A stretch of 47,988 nt of DNA from Candidatus Magasanikbacteria bacterium GW2011_GWA2_56_11 (GTDB lineage: Bacteria > Patescibacteriota > Patescibacteriia > Magasanikbacterales > UBA922). The notes under the pieces are model-generated. The model searched no databases, was not told the DNA's origin, and worked only from the letters and a program-made list of their open reading frames with translations. Position 1 is the stretch's first letter; each line of letters opens with the position of its first letter. The stretch lies in contig LCRX01000013.1 in NCBI GenBank assembly GCA_001004885.1, positions 1-47,988 of the forward strand, given 5' to 3'. The translations under genes and the position numbers were made by a program. This document shows positions 18,418-26,625 of the stretch, one piece after another.

Positions 18418-18574
18418 AGAATTCACAGCGAGTTTCCCCCTTTTCGGCGAAGCATGGACTGGTTTTCATGGCGCCAAAACTCGCTCTTAATAGGCTCAAA
18501 CATTGGTGCCGTGAAAATCAGTCTATGTTTCGGCTCAACTTAGGATAGAATTGTTAGTAATTCACTGTCAGTTC
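18418..18574 (+). repeat. Dispersed intergenic structured element, copy B
   Basis: Arms 18450-18477/18503-18530 and 18427-18435/18477-18485; closely similar to 10341-10498. Confidence 0.75.
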
Positions 18575-18649
18575 TCATTCGTACTTAGCGTGGCCATACG
18601 GTCGTGTTTGGCCGATTAATGATACTGCTCGATGCCTAACCCTAGCCAT

Positions 18650-21649
18650 ATGAAAAGTACAGGAAAATTATTCTCCGCCTTAACTTTATCATTAATTTTG
18701 GCCCTTTCGCTCCTGCCCGCGCTGCCTGTTTTGGCAGCCGCCTTTGTTACACTCGATGTTTTTAGCGGGCTGCCCGGCACGGTACAGGTAAGCGGGGGAG
18801 GGTGGTCTCCCGGGGAAACCGTTTCCGTCTATCTCGGTTCGGTTTCGGGAGCGCCGGCAGCCACGGCGCCGGCCGGTAGCGGGGGCTCTTTCGGCCCGCT
18901 GGCGGTGGCTGTTCCGGCCAACACGCCTCCTGGGCCGTTGTCGGTTATTGCCCTGGGATCGGTAAGCGGCGAACCGCAGTTGAATAGTTTTTATGTTCAG
19001 CCATATCTGCCGGGCATAACGGTCGCCGGAGGCGGCAACACGCCCGGTAGCTCCCTGTTAATCCACGGCCAGGGGTATGCCGCGAACGAGACGGTCCGTT
19101 TTACCCTGAATGGAGCGGACATGGGGCAGACAACGGCAGACGCGGGCGGTGCTTTCTCCGGGACGGCAACGGTGCCTTTTGTCCCTGCCGGCAACTATCT
19201 GGTGCGGGCAGAGGGCCAGTCTTCGCGCGCTGAATCGTCGGCTTACTTTTATGTCGGCGGTTTCTACCCGGGCATCACACCCTCGGCATACTACATTTTG
19301 CCGACCCAGGCGCTCAATTTTACCGGATCAGGGTTTGCTCCTGGCGAAACCGTTCAGATTACGGTGGACGGCAGCCAGACACCGCTTGGCGCTATTACAG
19401 CCGACAGCAGCGGCAGCTTCAGCTCTGCGGGCGCAGTTACGATTCCGCTTAGCCTGGCCGGTATCCGCACCTTCCGTCTGTTGGGACTTACGAGTCAGGC
19501 GCAGGCGCAAGTAGAGGTAACGGTGGGCGGATTCAACCCGCAGGTAACGCCGTCCGCCTATTTTAGTCTGCCGGGCAGTACGGTCGCGTTTTCCGGCACC
19601 GGCTTTGCCCCCGGTGAGACGGTAAAAGTGTCCGATATTCAAAGCCAGGCCGAAATGGCCCAATTTGCGGTTGATGCCGAAGGCAGTTTTACCGCTCTCG
19701 GCAGTTTCGCCATTCCCTTTGATTGGGCGCCAGGCGGCCGCACGCTGAGGCTGAGCGGACAGGTCGGCGGGGGAGAGACTGACGTAACCTTTGTAGTCGG
19801 GCAATTCAATTCATTGGTCTCGCCTTCGGCGTACCTGGTTGTGGCCGGACAAGACCTTACATTCTCCGGGGATGGTTTCGCGGCCGGAGAAACCGTGCGG
19901 GTAACGGAGAGCGGACACCCTGATGTGCTCGCGAACATAACGGCTGACGGGAACGGTAGTTTTGCCGCGGCCGGTGCTTTCACCGTGCCCTTCGCCTGGG
20001 CCGACACCAGCCGCAGCTTCAAATTGACCGGGCAAACCAGCCGTACCGAGGCTGCCGTTACGATTACGGTCGCGCAGTTTGTGCCCCTGGCGACTCCTTC
20101 GGATTATTATCTCCTGCCCGGCAGCCAAATCTCGTTTTTCGGGTCCGGTTTTGCCGCTCTCGAAAACATCACGGTTACGCGCGCCGGAGAAGCTGCGCCT
20201 TTGGCCGAGATTACGGCCGACGCCGGCGGCGGCTTTCAGAACGCAGGGTCGTTCGCGGTCCCGTTTGCCTGGAGCGGCCAGCAGACGCTTGTCCTCGCCG
20301 GCCAGATGAGCGGCGCCACGCTCGAGATGCTGATTACAGCTTCGGCGTTCAACCCACAGATAAGCCCTTCTTCATTCTATGTTAAGCCTGGAGAAAGCGT
20401 AACGCTGTCCGGCACCGGCTTTGCGGCCAACGAGCCGGTGAATGTCAGCCTGGCGGGCGGAAAGACAGTGGCGGTAACGGCGGACGCGGCCGGATCTTTT
20501 GCCGCTGCCGGCCCTTTTCCGGCCGGCCAAGGGGGGACGACGCTCCATCTGGCGGCAGCCGGCGTAAATAGCGCGGCCAAAGCCGAAGTCGATGTTCCGG
20601 TAGGCGGCTTGTACCCGGAGATAACTCCGGACCAATGGTATGTCCCGTCCGGGAGAAACATCCTGTTCTCCGGTTACGGTTTCGCGCCGGAAGAAGACGT
20701 TATTTTGACCGGCGAAGGCAATACTGTCATGGCCACTATACTGACGGATCTGGCCGGCGCCTTCACTAACCTGCTCGTCAAAACCGGTTTTGGCGGCAAC
20801 CGGCAGTCTGTCTACGCCTTTAGAGGCACCATGAGCGGAGCCGCGGCCGAGGCGGCCATAACCATGGCCGGCTTGCAGCCGTACGTATCGCTAAATACCT
20901 ATTACGCTGCTCCGGGCACGGCCGTACTTCTTTCCGGCACCGGCTTTGCGGCCGACGAGCCGGTTACGATTACTTTGGGTTCGGCGACGGTCTACGCCGC
21001 CGCGGATGAGGCGGGCAATGTTACCGCCGCGCCGATCACGATTCCATTCGATGCTACCGGGACGGCCGTGTCGGTTACCGCGCTCGGAGATAACAGCGGG
21101 GCGAGCGGGTCAACGTTTTTGACCCTGGCTCCGTTTACTCCACAGGTCATGCCGAGTACCTGGTATACGGCACCCGGCTCTAATTTGACCTTTACCGGCA
21201 GCGGATTCGCCCCGGGCGAGGCGGTAGCCGTCGCGATCGGTAACGCCGCCGTGGCCGCGGTAAACGCCGACGAGTCCGGCGGTTTCATCACGGAGCCGAT
21301 CAAGATCCCCTTCGGTTCGGCCGCGGCCGATTTCTCGTTTACCGGTAACATTAGTCATGGGGTCGCCACGGTTCCCGTTTCTTTGGCCGAGTTGCACCCC
21401 GGGATCGCTCTTTCCACGTATTACGACCCGGGCGGCACGCCGCTTACTATCCATGGCTTTGGTTTTGTGAGCGTAGAGCCGGTTATCATCGCTTTTGGCG
21501 GGCAAACTCTGGGCACCGCCCTCTCCGATGACGCGGGTAATTTACGCGGGTGCGCCGGGCGCGGCGGTCAATTTTATCGGCTTCGGCTACCTGCCGGGGG
21601 AAACCGTCGCGATTACCACCGACCGGACAGGCGCGGGCGTAGTGCATAG
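18650..21649 (+). CDS. Secreted Ig-like tandem-repeat surface protein (eleven units before a frameshift)
   Basis: Signal peptide; repeated xPSxYYxxPGSxxxFSGxGFAPGEtV units; unit 12 and natural C-terminus continue in another frame to 21794. Confidence 0.75.
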   Translation: MKSTGKLFSALTLSLILALSLLPALPVLAAAFVTLDVFSGLPGTVQVSGGGWSPGETVSVYLGSVSGAPAATAPAGSGGSFGPLAVAVPANTPPGPLSVIALGSVSGEPQLNSFYVQPYLPGITVAGGGNTPGSSLLIHGQGYAANETVRFTLNGADMGQTTADAGGAFSGTATVPFVPAGNYLVRAEGQSSRAESSAYFYVGGFYPGITPSAYYILPTQALNFTGSGFAPGETVQITVDGSQTPLGAITADSSGSFSSAGAVTIPLSLAGIRTFRLLGLTSQAQAQVEVTVGGFNPQVTPSAYFSLPGSTVAFSGTGFAPGETVKVSDIQSQAEMAQFAVDAEGSFTALGSFAIPFDWAPGGRTLRLSGQVGGGETDVTFVVGQFNSLVSPSAYLVVAGQDLTFSGDGFAAGETVRVTESGHPDVLANITADGNGSFAAAGAFTVPFAWADTSRSFKLTGQTSRTEAAVTITVAQFVPLATPSDYYLLPGSQISFFGSGFAALENITVTRAGEAAPLAEITADAGGGFQNAGSFAVPFAWSGQQTLVLAGQMSGATLEMLITASAFNPQISPSSFYVKPGESVTLSGTGFAANEPVNVSLAGGKTVAVTADAAGSFAAAGPFPAGQGGTTLHLAAAGVNSAAKAEVDVPVGGLYPEITPDQWYVPSGRNILFSGYGFAPEEDVILTGEGNTVMATILTDLAGAFTNLLVKTGFGGNRQSVYAFRGTMSGAAAEAAITMAGLQPYVSLNTYYAAPGTAVLLSGTGFAADEPVTITLGSATVYAAADEAGNVTAAPITIPFDATGTAVSVTALGDNSGASGSTFLTLAPFTPQVMPSTWYTAPGSNLTFTGSGFAPGEAVAVAIGNAAVAAVNADESGGFITEPIKIPFGSAAADFSFTGNISHGVATVPVSLAELHPGIALSTYYDPGGTPLTIHGFGFVSVEPVIIAFGGQTLGTALSDDAGNLRGCAGRGGQFYRLRLPAGGNRRDYHRPDRRGRSA

Positions 21650-21823
21650 CTTTGGCGTTGACGCTATGGGCAACTTCAACGATTCCGGATTCACCCTACC
21701 GGCGGACTTTGCCGAGGGTCTGGTAACCATAACTATTAGCGGTGAGCGCAGCTTTGCCCCGGCCAGTATTCAGTACTATGTTACCGGTGGTTAGGGGCCT
21801 TGGCCACGGTTGATCGCGATTAC

Positions 21824-21855
21824 GGAAAACCTGCCGCTTGGAGCGGCAGGTTTTG
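21824..21855 (+). terminator. Intrinsic terminator
   Basis: aaaacctgccgct-tgg-agcggcaggtttt. Confidence 0.85.
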
Positions 21856-21887
21856 GCTAAATTGAGACAAAAAAATGTTTAATATCC

Positions 21888-21916
21888 TTGACAAACAGCC
21901 CTTTTGTTGGTATAGT
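21888..21916 (+). promoter_or_regulatory. Sigma70-type promoter of the Cys-rich lipoprotein cassette
   Basis: TTGACA (21888-21893), 17-bp spacer, TATAGT (21911-21916). Confidence 0.7.
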
Positions 21917-22031
21917 TGGCCATCCTCTGCGGTGAATACTCGTGCGAGGCCAAGAGCAGGTAAACGTTGCCTTTTCTTTGCCCCGCATCTCGGTTGGTCC
22001 CGAGCTCTGTCACCAAAAGGAGGCTATTATC

Positions 22032-23029
22032 GTGCGTTCGCTGATCGCTATTATTTTTTTTTCTCGCTCGGCTGCTCCGACACGGAGAAGGCCTGCCCGT
22101 CCGGCCAAGAAGCCGATCCGGGTTCGCCCGATGTCGGGATCGGCGCCGGCCCGGACGCCGGCCTGGCCGAAGACTCCGGTCCGGAGCTCGACTATGGCAC
22201 TCCGGTTCTGGGGGCGGACATCGCCACCGTTCCCGACTACGACGGGCGAGCTGACCAGGAGGGTTCGGCTCCGTCTTACCACTGTTCGTACCCGCTCAAT
22301 ACCTGTCCGTGCGTCGGCATCGTCTGCCTGTACTGCCACCCGGACGGTACTTGTCTCACCGAGCCCGAGTGCGTCAGCGACGAGGGCTGCGATGACGGCA
22401 ACGCTTGTGTCGCGGACCAGTGCGTGTCCGGCCAGTGCGCGCACCAGGCGATCGACGGGTGCGTCCCGTGCACCTCCCTCGAGGAGTGCGGGTACAATGG
22501 CGGTACTAACGGCATTCCGCACTACGGATACACGTGCGACACCGGCCTGGGCAGGTGCGTGCCGCCCGAGGACGAATGCCAGACGGACGCAGACTGCGAG
22601 GACGGCGACCCGTGCACCCCCAACGTGTGCACGATCGCCTCCCAGGCCGGCGGCGCCAAAGCGTGCGGGGTAAGCATCCCGTACAACTATTGCACCTGCC
22701 TGAGCGACATCGACTGCTACTGGACCGAGAAGCAGACCTGTTCGGAGGGGAAGGTCTGCGTCGACGGCGTCCTCTCGGAGAAAGTCGGCGACGGCAACAT
22801 CTGCGCGTCCGTCGCCGATTGCATCGGTTCCGTCTGGGGTCCGTACTGCGTCCCCAACGAGCCGGACCCGATCGGCAATCTCTGCCAGGAGTGCGTCCAA
22901 AACGATGCCGACGGCAATGGCGTCGACGACGGCTGCCCGGCCGAGCGCCCGCGCTGCTCTTGGGGCTTGTGGGGCTGGCCCGACGAGGGCGTGCCCTACC
23001 GGAGCATCTACATGTGTCAGGAGGAGTAG
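22032..23029 (+). CDS. Cys-rich secreted lipoprotein, frame broken at a T9 tract (about 22062-22072)
   Basis: RBS aaaaggagg, GTG start; VRSLIAIIFF in frame 0, then FSLGCSDTEKACPSG...CDDGNACVADQCVSGQC in a different frame ending at 23029. Confidence 0.65.
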
Positions 23030-23104
23030 TCCTAACCGCAGGCGAATGGCCCCAGGGGCCAAAGCCTCGTTCTTTCCCGCCGACTTTTTCTGTCGGCGAA
23101 CTTC

Positions 23105-23134
23105 AAAAACACACCAGGCGTCTGGTGTGTTTTT
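23105..23134 (+). terminator. Intrinsic terminator after the Cys-rich cassette
   Basis: aaaaacacaccag-gcgt-ctggtgtgttttt. Confidence 0.9.
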
Positions 23135-23305
23135 GTCTGCGGAGTGTCGGGTTTACTTATGTACCGGCCTAAAGATGAGAGAGAAAAAATCCGAATAGTC
23201 GGGAGTTTTTAATTTGCCCAAAAAGCCGGCGAAATTGATGACGCCGGTCTTGTTACTCGCCCCCGTTGATCCCAGATACTGCTATCGATTTTTGTCGCCG
23301 ATTTT

Positions 23306-24778
23306 TCAGCGGTCCAAGTCCAATTCCTGGGTAATGGCAATGCGCTCCATAAACTCGGGCATGTGGGATACCAAAATGACCGCACCGCCGAACTCGTCGA
23401 TAGCTTTGGCGATAACCGGCAGGTGGCGGAAGTTGATGTGGTTGGTGGGTTCGTCGAGAATCAAGAGGCCGGGTTTTTGCAGGACAAAGCGGGCGTAGCA
23501 GAGCAGTCCTTTTTGGCCTTCGGAGAGCGAGCCGACGGAGTTTTTGATGAGTTCGGCCGTAAGTAAAAACCGGGCCCCTGTGGCGTAGATGGTCTGGTTG
23601 TCCGGTTTGGGCATCATCTCCGCGAGTGAGTCATAGACGGTTTGGCCAAAATCAAGACCGGAAAAGTCCTGGCGATAGTAGCCGACTTTTATTCCCTCGC
23701 TGATCCGGCCGCCGCCGGCTTCGCCCATGGCCAGAGCCTTGAGGAGCGTGCTTTTGCCGCTGCCGTTGGGTCCAACGATTCGCAGCCGGTCTTTTTTCCA
23801 CAATTTAACGGCCGCCGGCTTTTCCCGCCGCTCGTGATTTTTGATAATCCCGACGGATGAAATCTCCACGACTACCTCGGACCAGGGTTGCGCCGGAATG
23901 GTGAATTCGCGGATAGTCTTGTCATCGCGTTTTACTTCTACCATATTTTCTTCATCTTCCGCCACCTCTTCTTTTAGTTTGCTCGCCAGCCGGCGCATCT
24001 TGCCGCCCTTGTGCGCGAAGAAATTCACCTTGTCCTTGCGATCCTGGATGTTGCGCCGCAGTTGCGCGTTCTTTTTTTCTTCGCGTTCAATTTGGGCCGC
24101 GATCTGCTCGACCACGTCAAAATAATTGCCCACGTACTGCTCCACTTTTTTTGTCTGGAGGTCAACGTTCAAAACGCCGTCCGTAAAGGCGTTTAGAAAA
24201 TTCGCGTCGTGGGAAATTACGATCACGGTCTGGTCGTAAGTCATGAGGAATCCCGTCAGATGCTCGATCCCGGACGCGTCCAGGTTGTTGGTCGGTTCGT
24301 CCAAAAGCAAAATATCCGGTTTTTGGATGAGGGCGTAGGCCAAAAGCAGCCGCGCCTGCTGGCCGCCGGACAATTCTCTTATTTTTTTGGCGAGCGGAAC
24401 GGACAGGTCAACCACGGACAAAACATCGGCGATCAATTTTTCCAGATTATATTTTTTTTCACCAAACGCGGCGGCAAAATACTCGCTAATGGTGCGGTCA
24501 AAAAAATGTTTGGGCATCACCTGGAGCGCGATGCCGATAGAAGCGCCGCCGCGGATGTGCACGGAACCTTCGTCCGGCCGGAGAGTTTCCACCGCGTCTA
24601 AATTCGCCGCGCCGCAGATTAGTTTGAAGATTGTGCTTTTGCCGGCGCCGTTTTGGCCCATGATGGTGATTTTCGCGTCTTCACGCACCGAAAAATTCGC
24701 CGCTTCCAAAATGGGCTTATCCGGAGTGTAATGAAACGAGACATTGTCAAAGCGGATGATGACGTTGCCGGCGGACAT
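23306..24778 (-). CDS. ABC-F family ATP-binding protein
   Basis: Two Walker A (GQNGAGKST, GPNGSGKST), LSGGQQARLLLAYAL, LLLDEPTNNLD, LILDEPTNHIN. Confidence 0.93.
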   Translation of the reverse strand: MSAGNVIIRFDNVSFHYTPDKPILEAANFSVREDAKITIMGQNGAGKSTIFKLICGAANLDAVETLRPDEGSVHIRGGASIGIALQVMPKHFFDRTISEYFAAAFGEKKYNLEKLIADVLSVVDLSVPLAKKIRELSGGQQARLLLAYALIQKPDILLLDEPTNNLDASGIEHLTGFLMTYDQTVIVISHDANFLNAFTDGVLNVDLQTKKVEQYVGNYFDVVEQIAAQIEREEKKNAQLRRNIQDRKDKVNFFAHKGGKMRRLASKLKEEVAEDEENMVEVKRDDKTIREFTIPAQPWSEVVVEISSVGIIKNHERREKPAAVKLWKKDRLRIVGPNGSGKSTLLKALAMGEAGGGRISEGIKVGYYRQDFSGLDFGQTVYDSLAEMMPKPDNQTIYATGARFLLTAELIKNSVGSLSEGQKGLLCYARFVLQKPGLLILDEPTNHINFRHLPVIAKAIDEFGGAVILVSHMPEFMERIAITQELDLDR

Positions 24779-24880
24779 AATTGCGCGGTAAGGGGCCGCT
24801 ATTATAGCGGTTTGAAAAGTTTTTGTCAATGAGGTACACTGGCTAATGCTTGGGCAAATTTACGCGTTAAACAAAATATT

Positions 24881-25021
24881 ATGGGCATGAACGTGAATAA
24901 AATCAGACACGCCGGCAGAATCGGCCGGCAGAAGATGTCGGGAGTCCGCGCCGGCGCGAAGAAGGGCGGACAGAAGCTTCGGGTATCGCTGGCGGGCCTG
25001 AATAAAAAAACACCGCGATAG
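24881..25021 (+). CDS. Small very basic protein (46 aa), hypothetical
   Basis: MGMNVNKIRHAGRIGRQKMSGVRAGAKKGGQKLRVSLAGLNKKTPR; followed by terminator; intergenic after divergent ABC-F gene. Confidence 0.45.
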   Translation: MGMNVNKIRHAGRIGRQKMSGVRAGAKKGGQKLRVSLAGLNKKTPR

Positions 25022-25042
25022 CGGTGTTTTTTTATTCAGGCC
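24995..25042. terminator. Perfect 22-bp inverted repeat, bidirectional terminator-like
   Basis: ggcctgaataaaaaaacaccgc-gata-gcggtgtttttttattcaggcc. Confidence 0.85.
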
Positions 25043-25261
25043 TGTACCGGATTCTAATTTGTTCGCGATGGAGCGCGCCATCCGCCTGCCGCTTGGCTGC
25101 TCGCGTAGCCGACCCGTTTGAAACCCGACAATTTCCAAATATTTTCCGGGAGAATGGGCTGATCTTGATTTCTTTGCGCGCCTTGGGCGGAGGTGAACCG
25201 GTCGCGAGGATAGATTTTAAGTAGTTTTAGCTAAATAATGGCGTAATATATATACTTATAC

Positions 25262-25289
25262 TGGACAAAATATTTTTTTGTGATATATT
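25262..25289 (+). promoter_or_regulatory. Probable promoter of the 25473 cassette
   Basis: TGGACA, 16-bp spacer, TATATT. Confidence 0.45.
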
Positions 25290-25354
25290 GTTCTGTTAAG
25301 ATAGCCGAGTTTTAAAGTATATTATTGCCCTTTACACTCAAATTGAATTAGCCG

Positions 25355-25408
25355 CTTGATCCAGTTTTTTCGCGGACAACACCTTGTCCGCGGAAAAACT
25401 GGATCAAG
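25355..25408. repeat. Near-perfect 25-bp inverted repeat in the leader of the 25473 gene
   Basis: cttgatccagttttttcgcggacaa-cacc-ttgtccgcggaaaaactggatcaag (one G.T position). Confidence 0.85.
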
Positions 25409-25472
25409 TAGCCTTGGGGCGAAAGATCGAGGGAAAACCGCTACTAACAGTTACTAACAGTGAGGCAGCACC

Positions 25473-26144
25473 GTGAAGACGAACTTGAACTTGCGTCCCG
25501 ACGGCACCTACGACTTCGACGGTTCGCAGGACATGCCCTGCGAACCGACCGCGGTCCGCATGCTCCGCTGGATCATCCCCCAGAGCTTCGGAAAGGCCGA
25601 GGCCGAGGAAGCCGCGGCCAGGCTGATCTCCTTCTCCGCTCAGCGAGGGCGGTGGGTCGGCGTCAGCTGGCTCCAGCTCGGCCAGATGGTTTTGGGTGAG
25701 CTCGAGGAGCGCCGGCTCTACGAAGAGGCCGTTCAGCTCAACGAGGGCCTGCCGCGACGGAACGCGGAAAAGCTGGCCGCCTACCAGAAGGCCATGATCG
25801 AGTACCGGGCGGCCATGATCGAGCGCCGGGTCAAGATGTTCCTGGCGCTGATCACCTTCGGGCTGTACGAGTACCGGCCCTCCACGCCGGAGCCCCCGGC
25901 CAGGCCGGTCCTCGATCAGCCCGTCTTGGTCCCGTCCGAGCCGGTGAGGGTGTTCACCGTGTCCATACTTGATCCACAGCTCTTCATCAATGGGGTGCTC
26001 TGGCTCATTGAGCGGGGGTACGTCGAGAAGGTCACCCTGGACGACGGCGATGATGCCGTGGATGTCCTGGTGCCGACCAGGCAGATGATTCAGTTCCTGG
26101 TGGAGAAGCAGGGGATCGCCGCGCCGCCGCCGACCGCGTCGTAG
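25473..26144 (+). CDS. Hypothetical protein (GTG start), GC3-rich solitary cassette
   Basis: ORF with strongly C/G-ending codons, own promoter and terminator. Confidence 0.7.
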   Translation: MKTNLNLRPDGTYDFDGSQDMPCEPTAVRMLRWIIPQSFGKAEAEEAAARLISFSAQRGRWVGVSWLQLGQMVLGELEERRLYEEAVQLNEGLPRRNAEKLAAYQKAMIEYRAAMIERRVKMFLALITFGLYEYRPSTPEPPARPVLDQPVLVPSEPVRVFTVSILDPQLFINGVLWLIERGYVEKVTLDDGDDAVDVLVPTRQMIQFLVEKQGIAAPPPTAS

Positions 26145-26266
26145 CCTGCTCTGGCCCAATTCCTCGCGCCCTCCGGCGCCTGGTCCTCTCGCCTCCCGGT
26201 GAGAGAAGCTGCCTTCGTCGATGGCAGAAGGAGGCCGCCGATCCAGCTCCCACGGATCGGCAGACA

Positions 26267-26298
26267 CAAAACAACACCACACTCGTGGTGTTGTTTTG
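26267..26298. terminator. Perfect 14-bp terminator hairpin
   Basis: caaaacaacaccac-actc-gtggtgttgttttg. Confidence 0.9.
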
Positions 26299-26625
26299 GT
26301 TTCAGTTTTGGATGGCCCGGTTACTCTAACAAAAACTCTGCTAGCAGTAGCAGAGAAACTTTGCCGTGTGTCCTCAACCGTATCCGAACCGAAATTCTCA
26401 CAGCGCGCTACTCGCTTTGGTATTCCCTAAGGGAAAGATATTTTGTGGCAATTTTCTTTGCCTTTACGCTCTTTTCACCCGGCATAAAAGGTTTCTAGAA
26501 CCTACTCCCAAAAATAACTTCCGGCTCAATTTTGGCCTGTTTCGGCTGCAAATTGTCCGGCTCTCGTCGCCATAGTACCACTAGCCTGCTCAACCCGGAC
26601 AATTTTCGTATTTAACCCAAGCCAG

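Noticed and set aside
25404-26282. 292-aa minus-strand ORF opposite the 25473 cassette
   Set aside because: No recognisable features; the plus strand has promoter, terminator and stronger codon bias.
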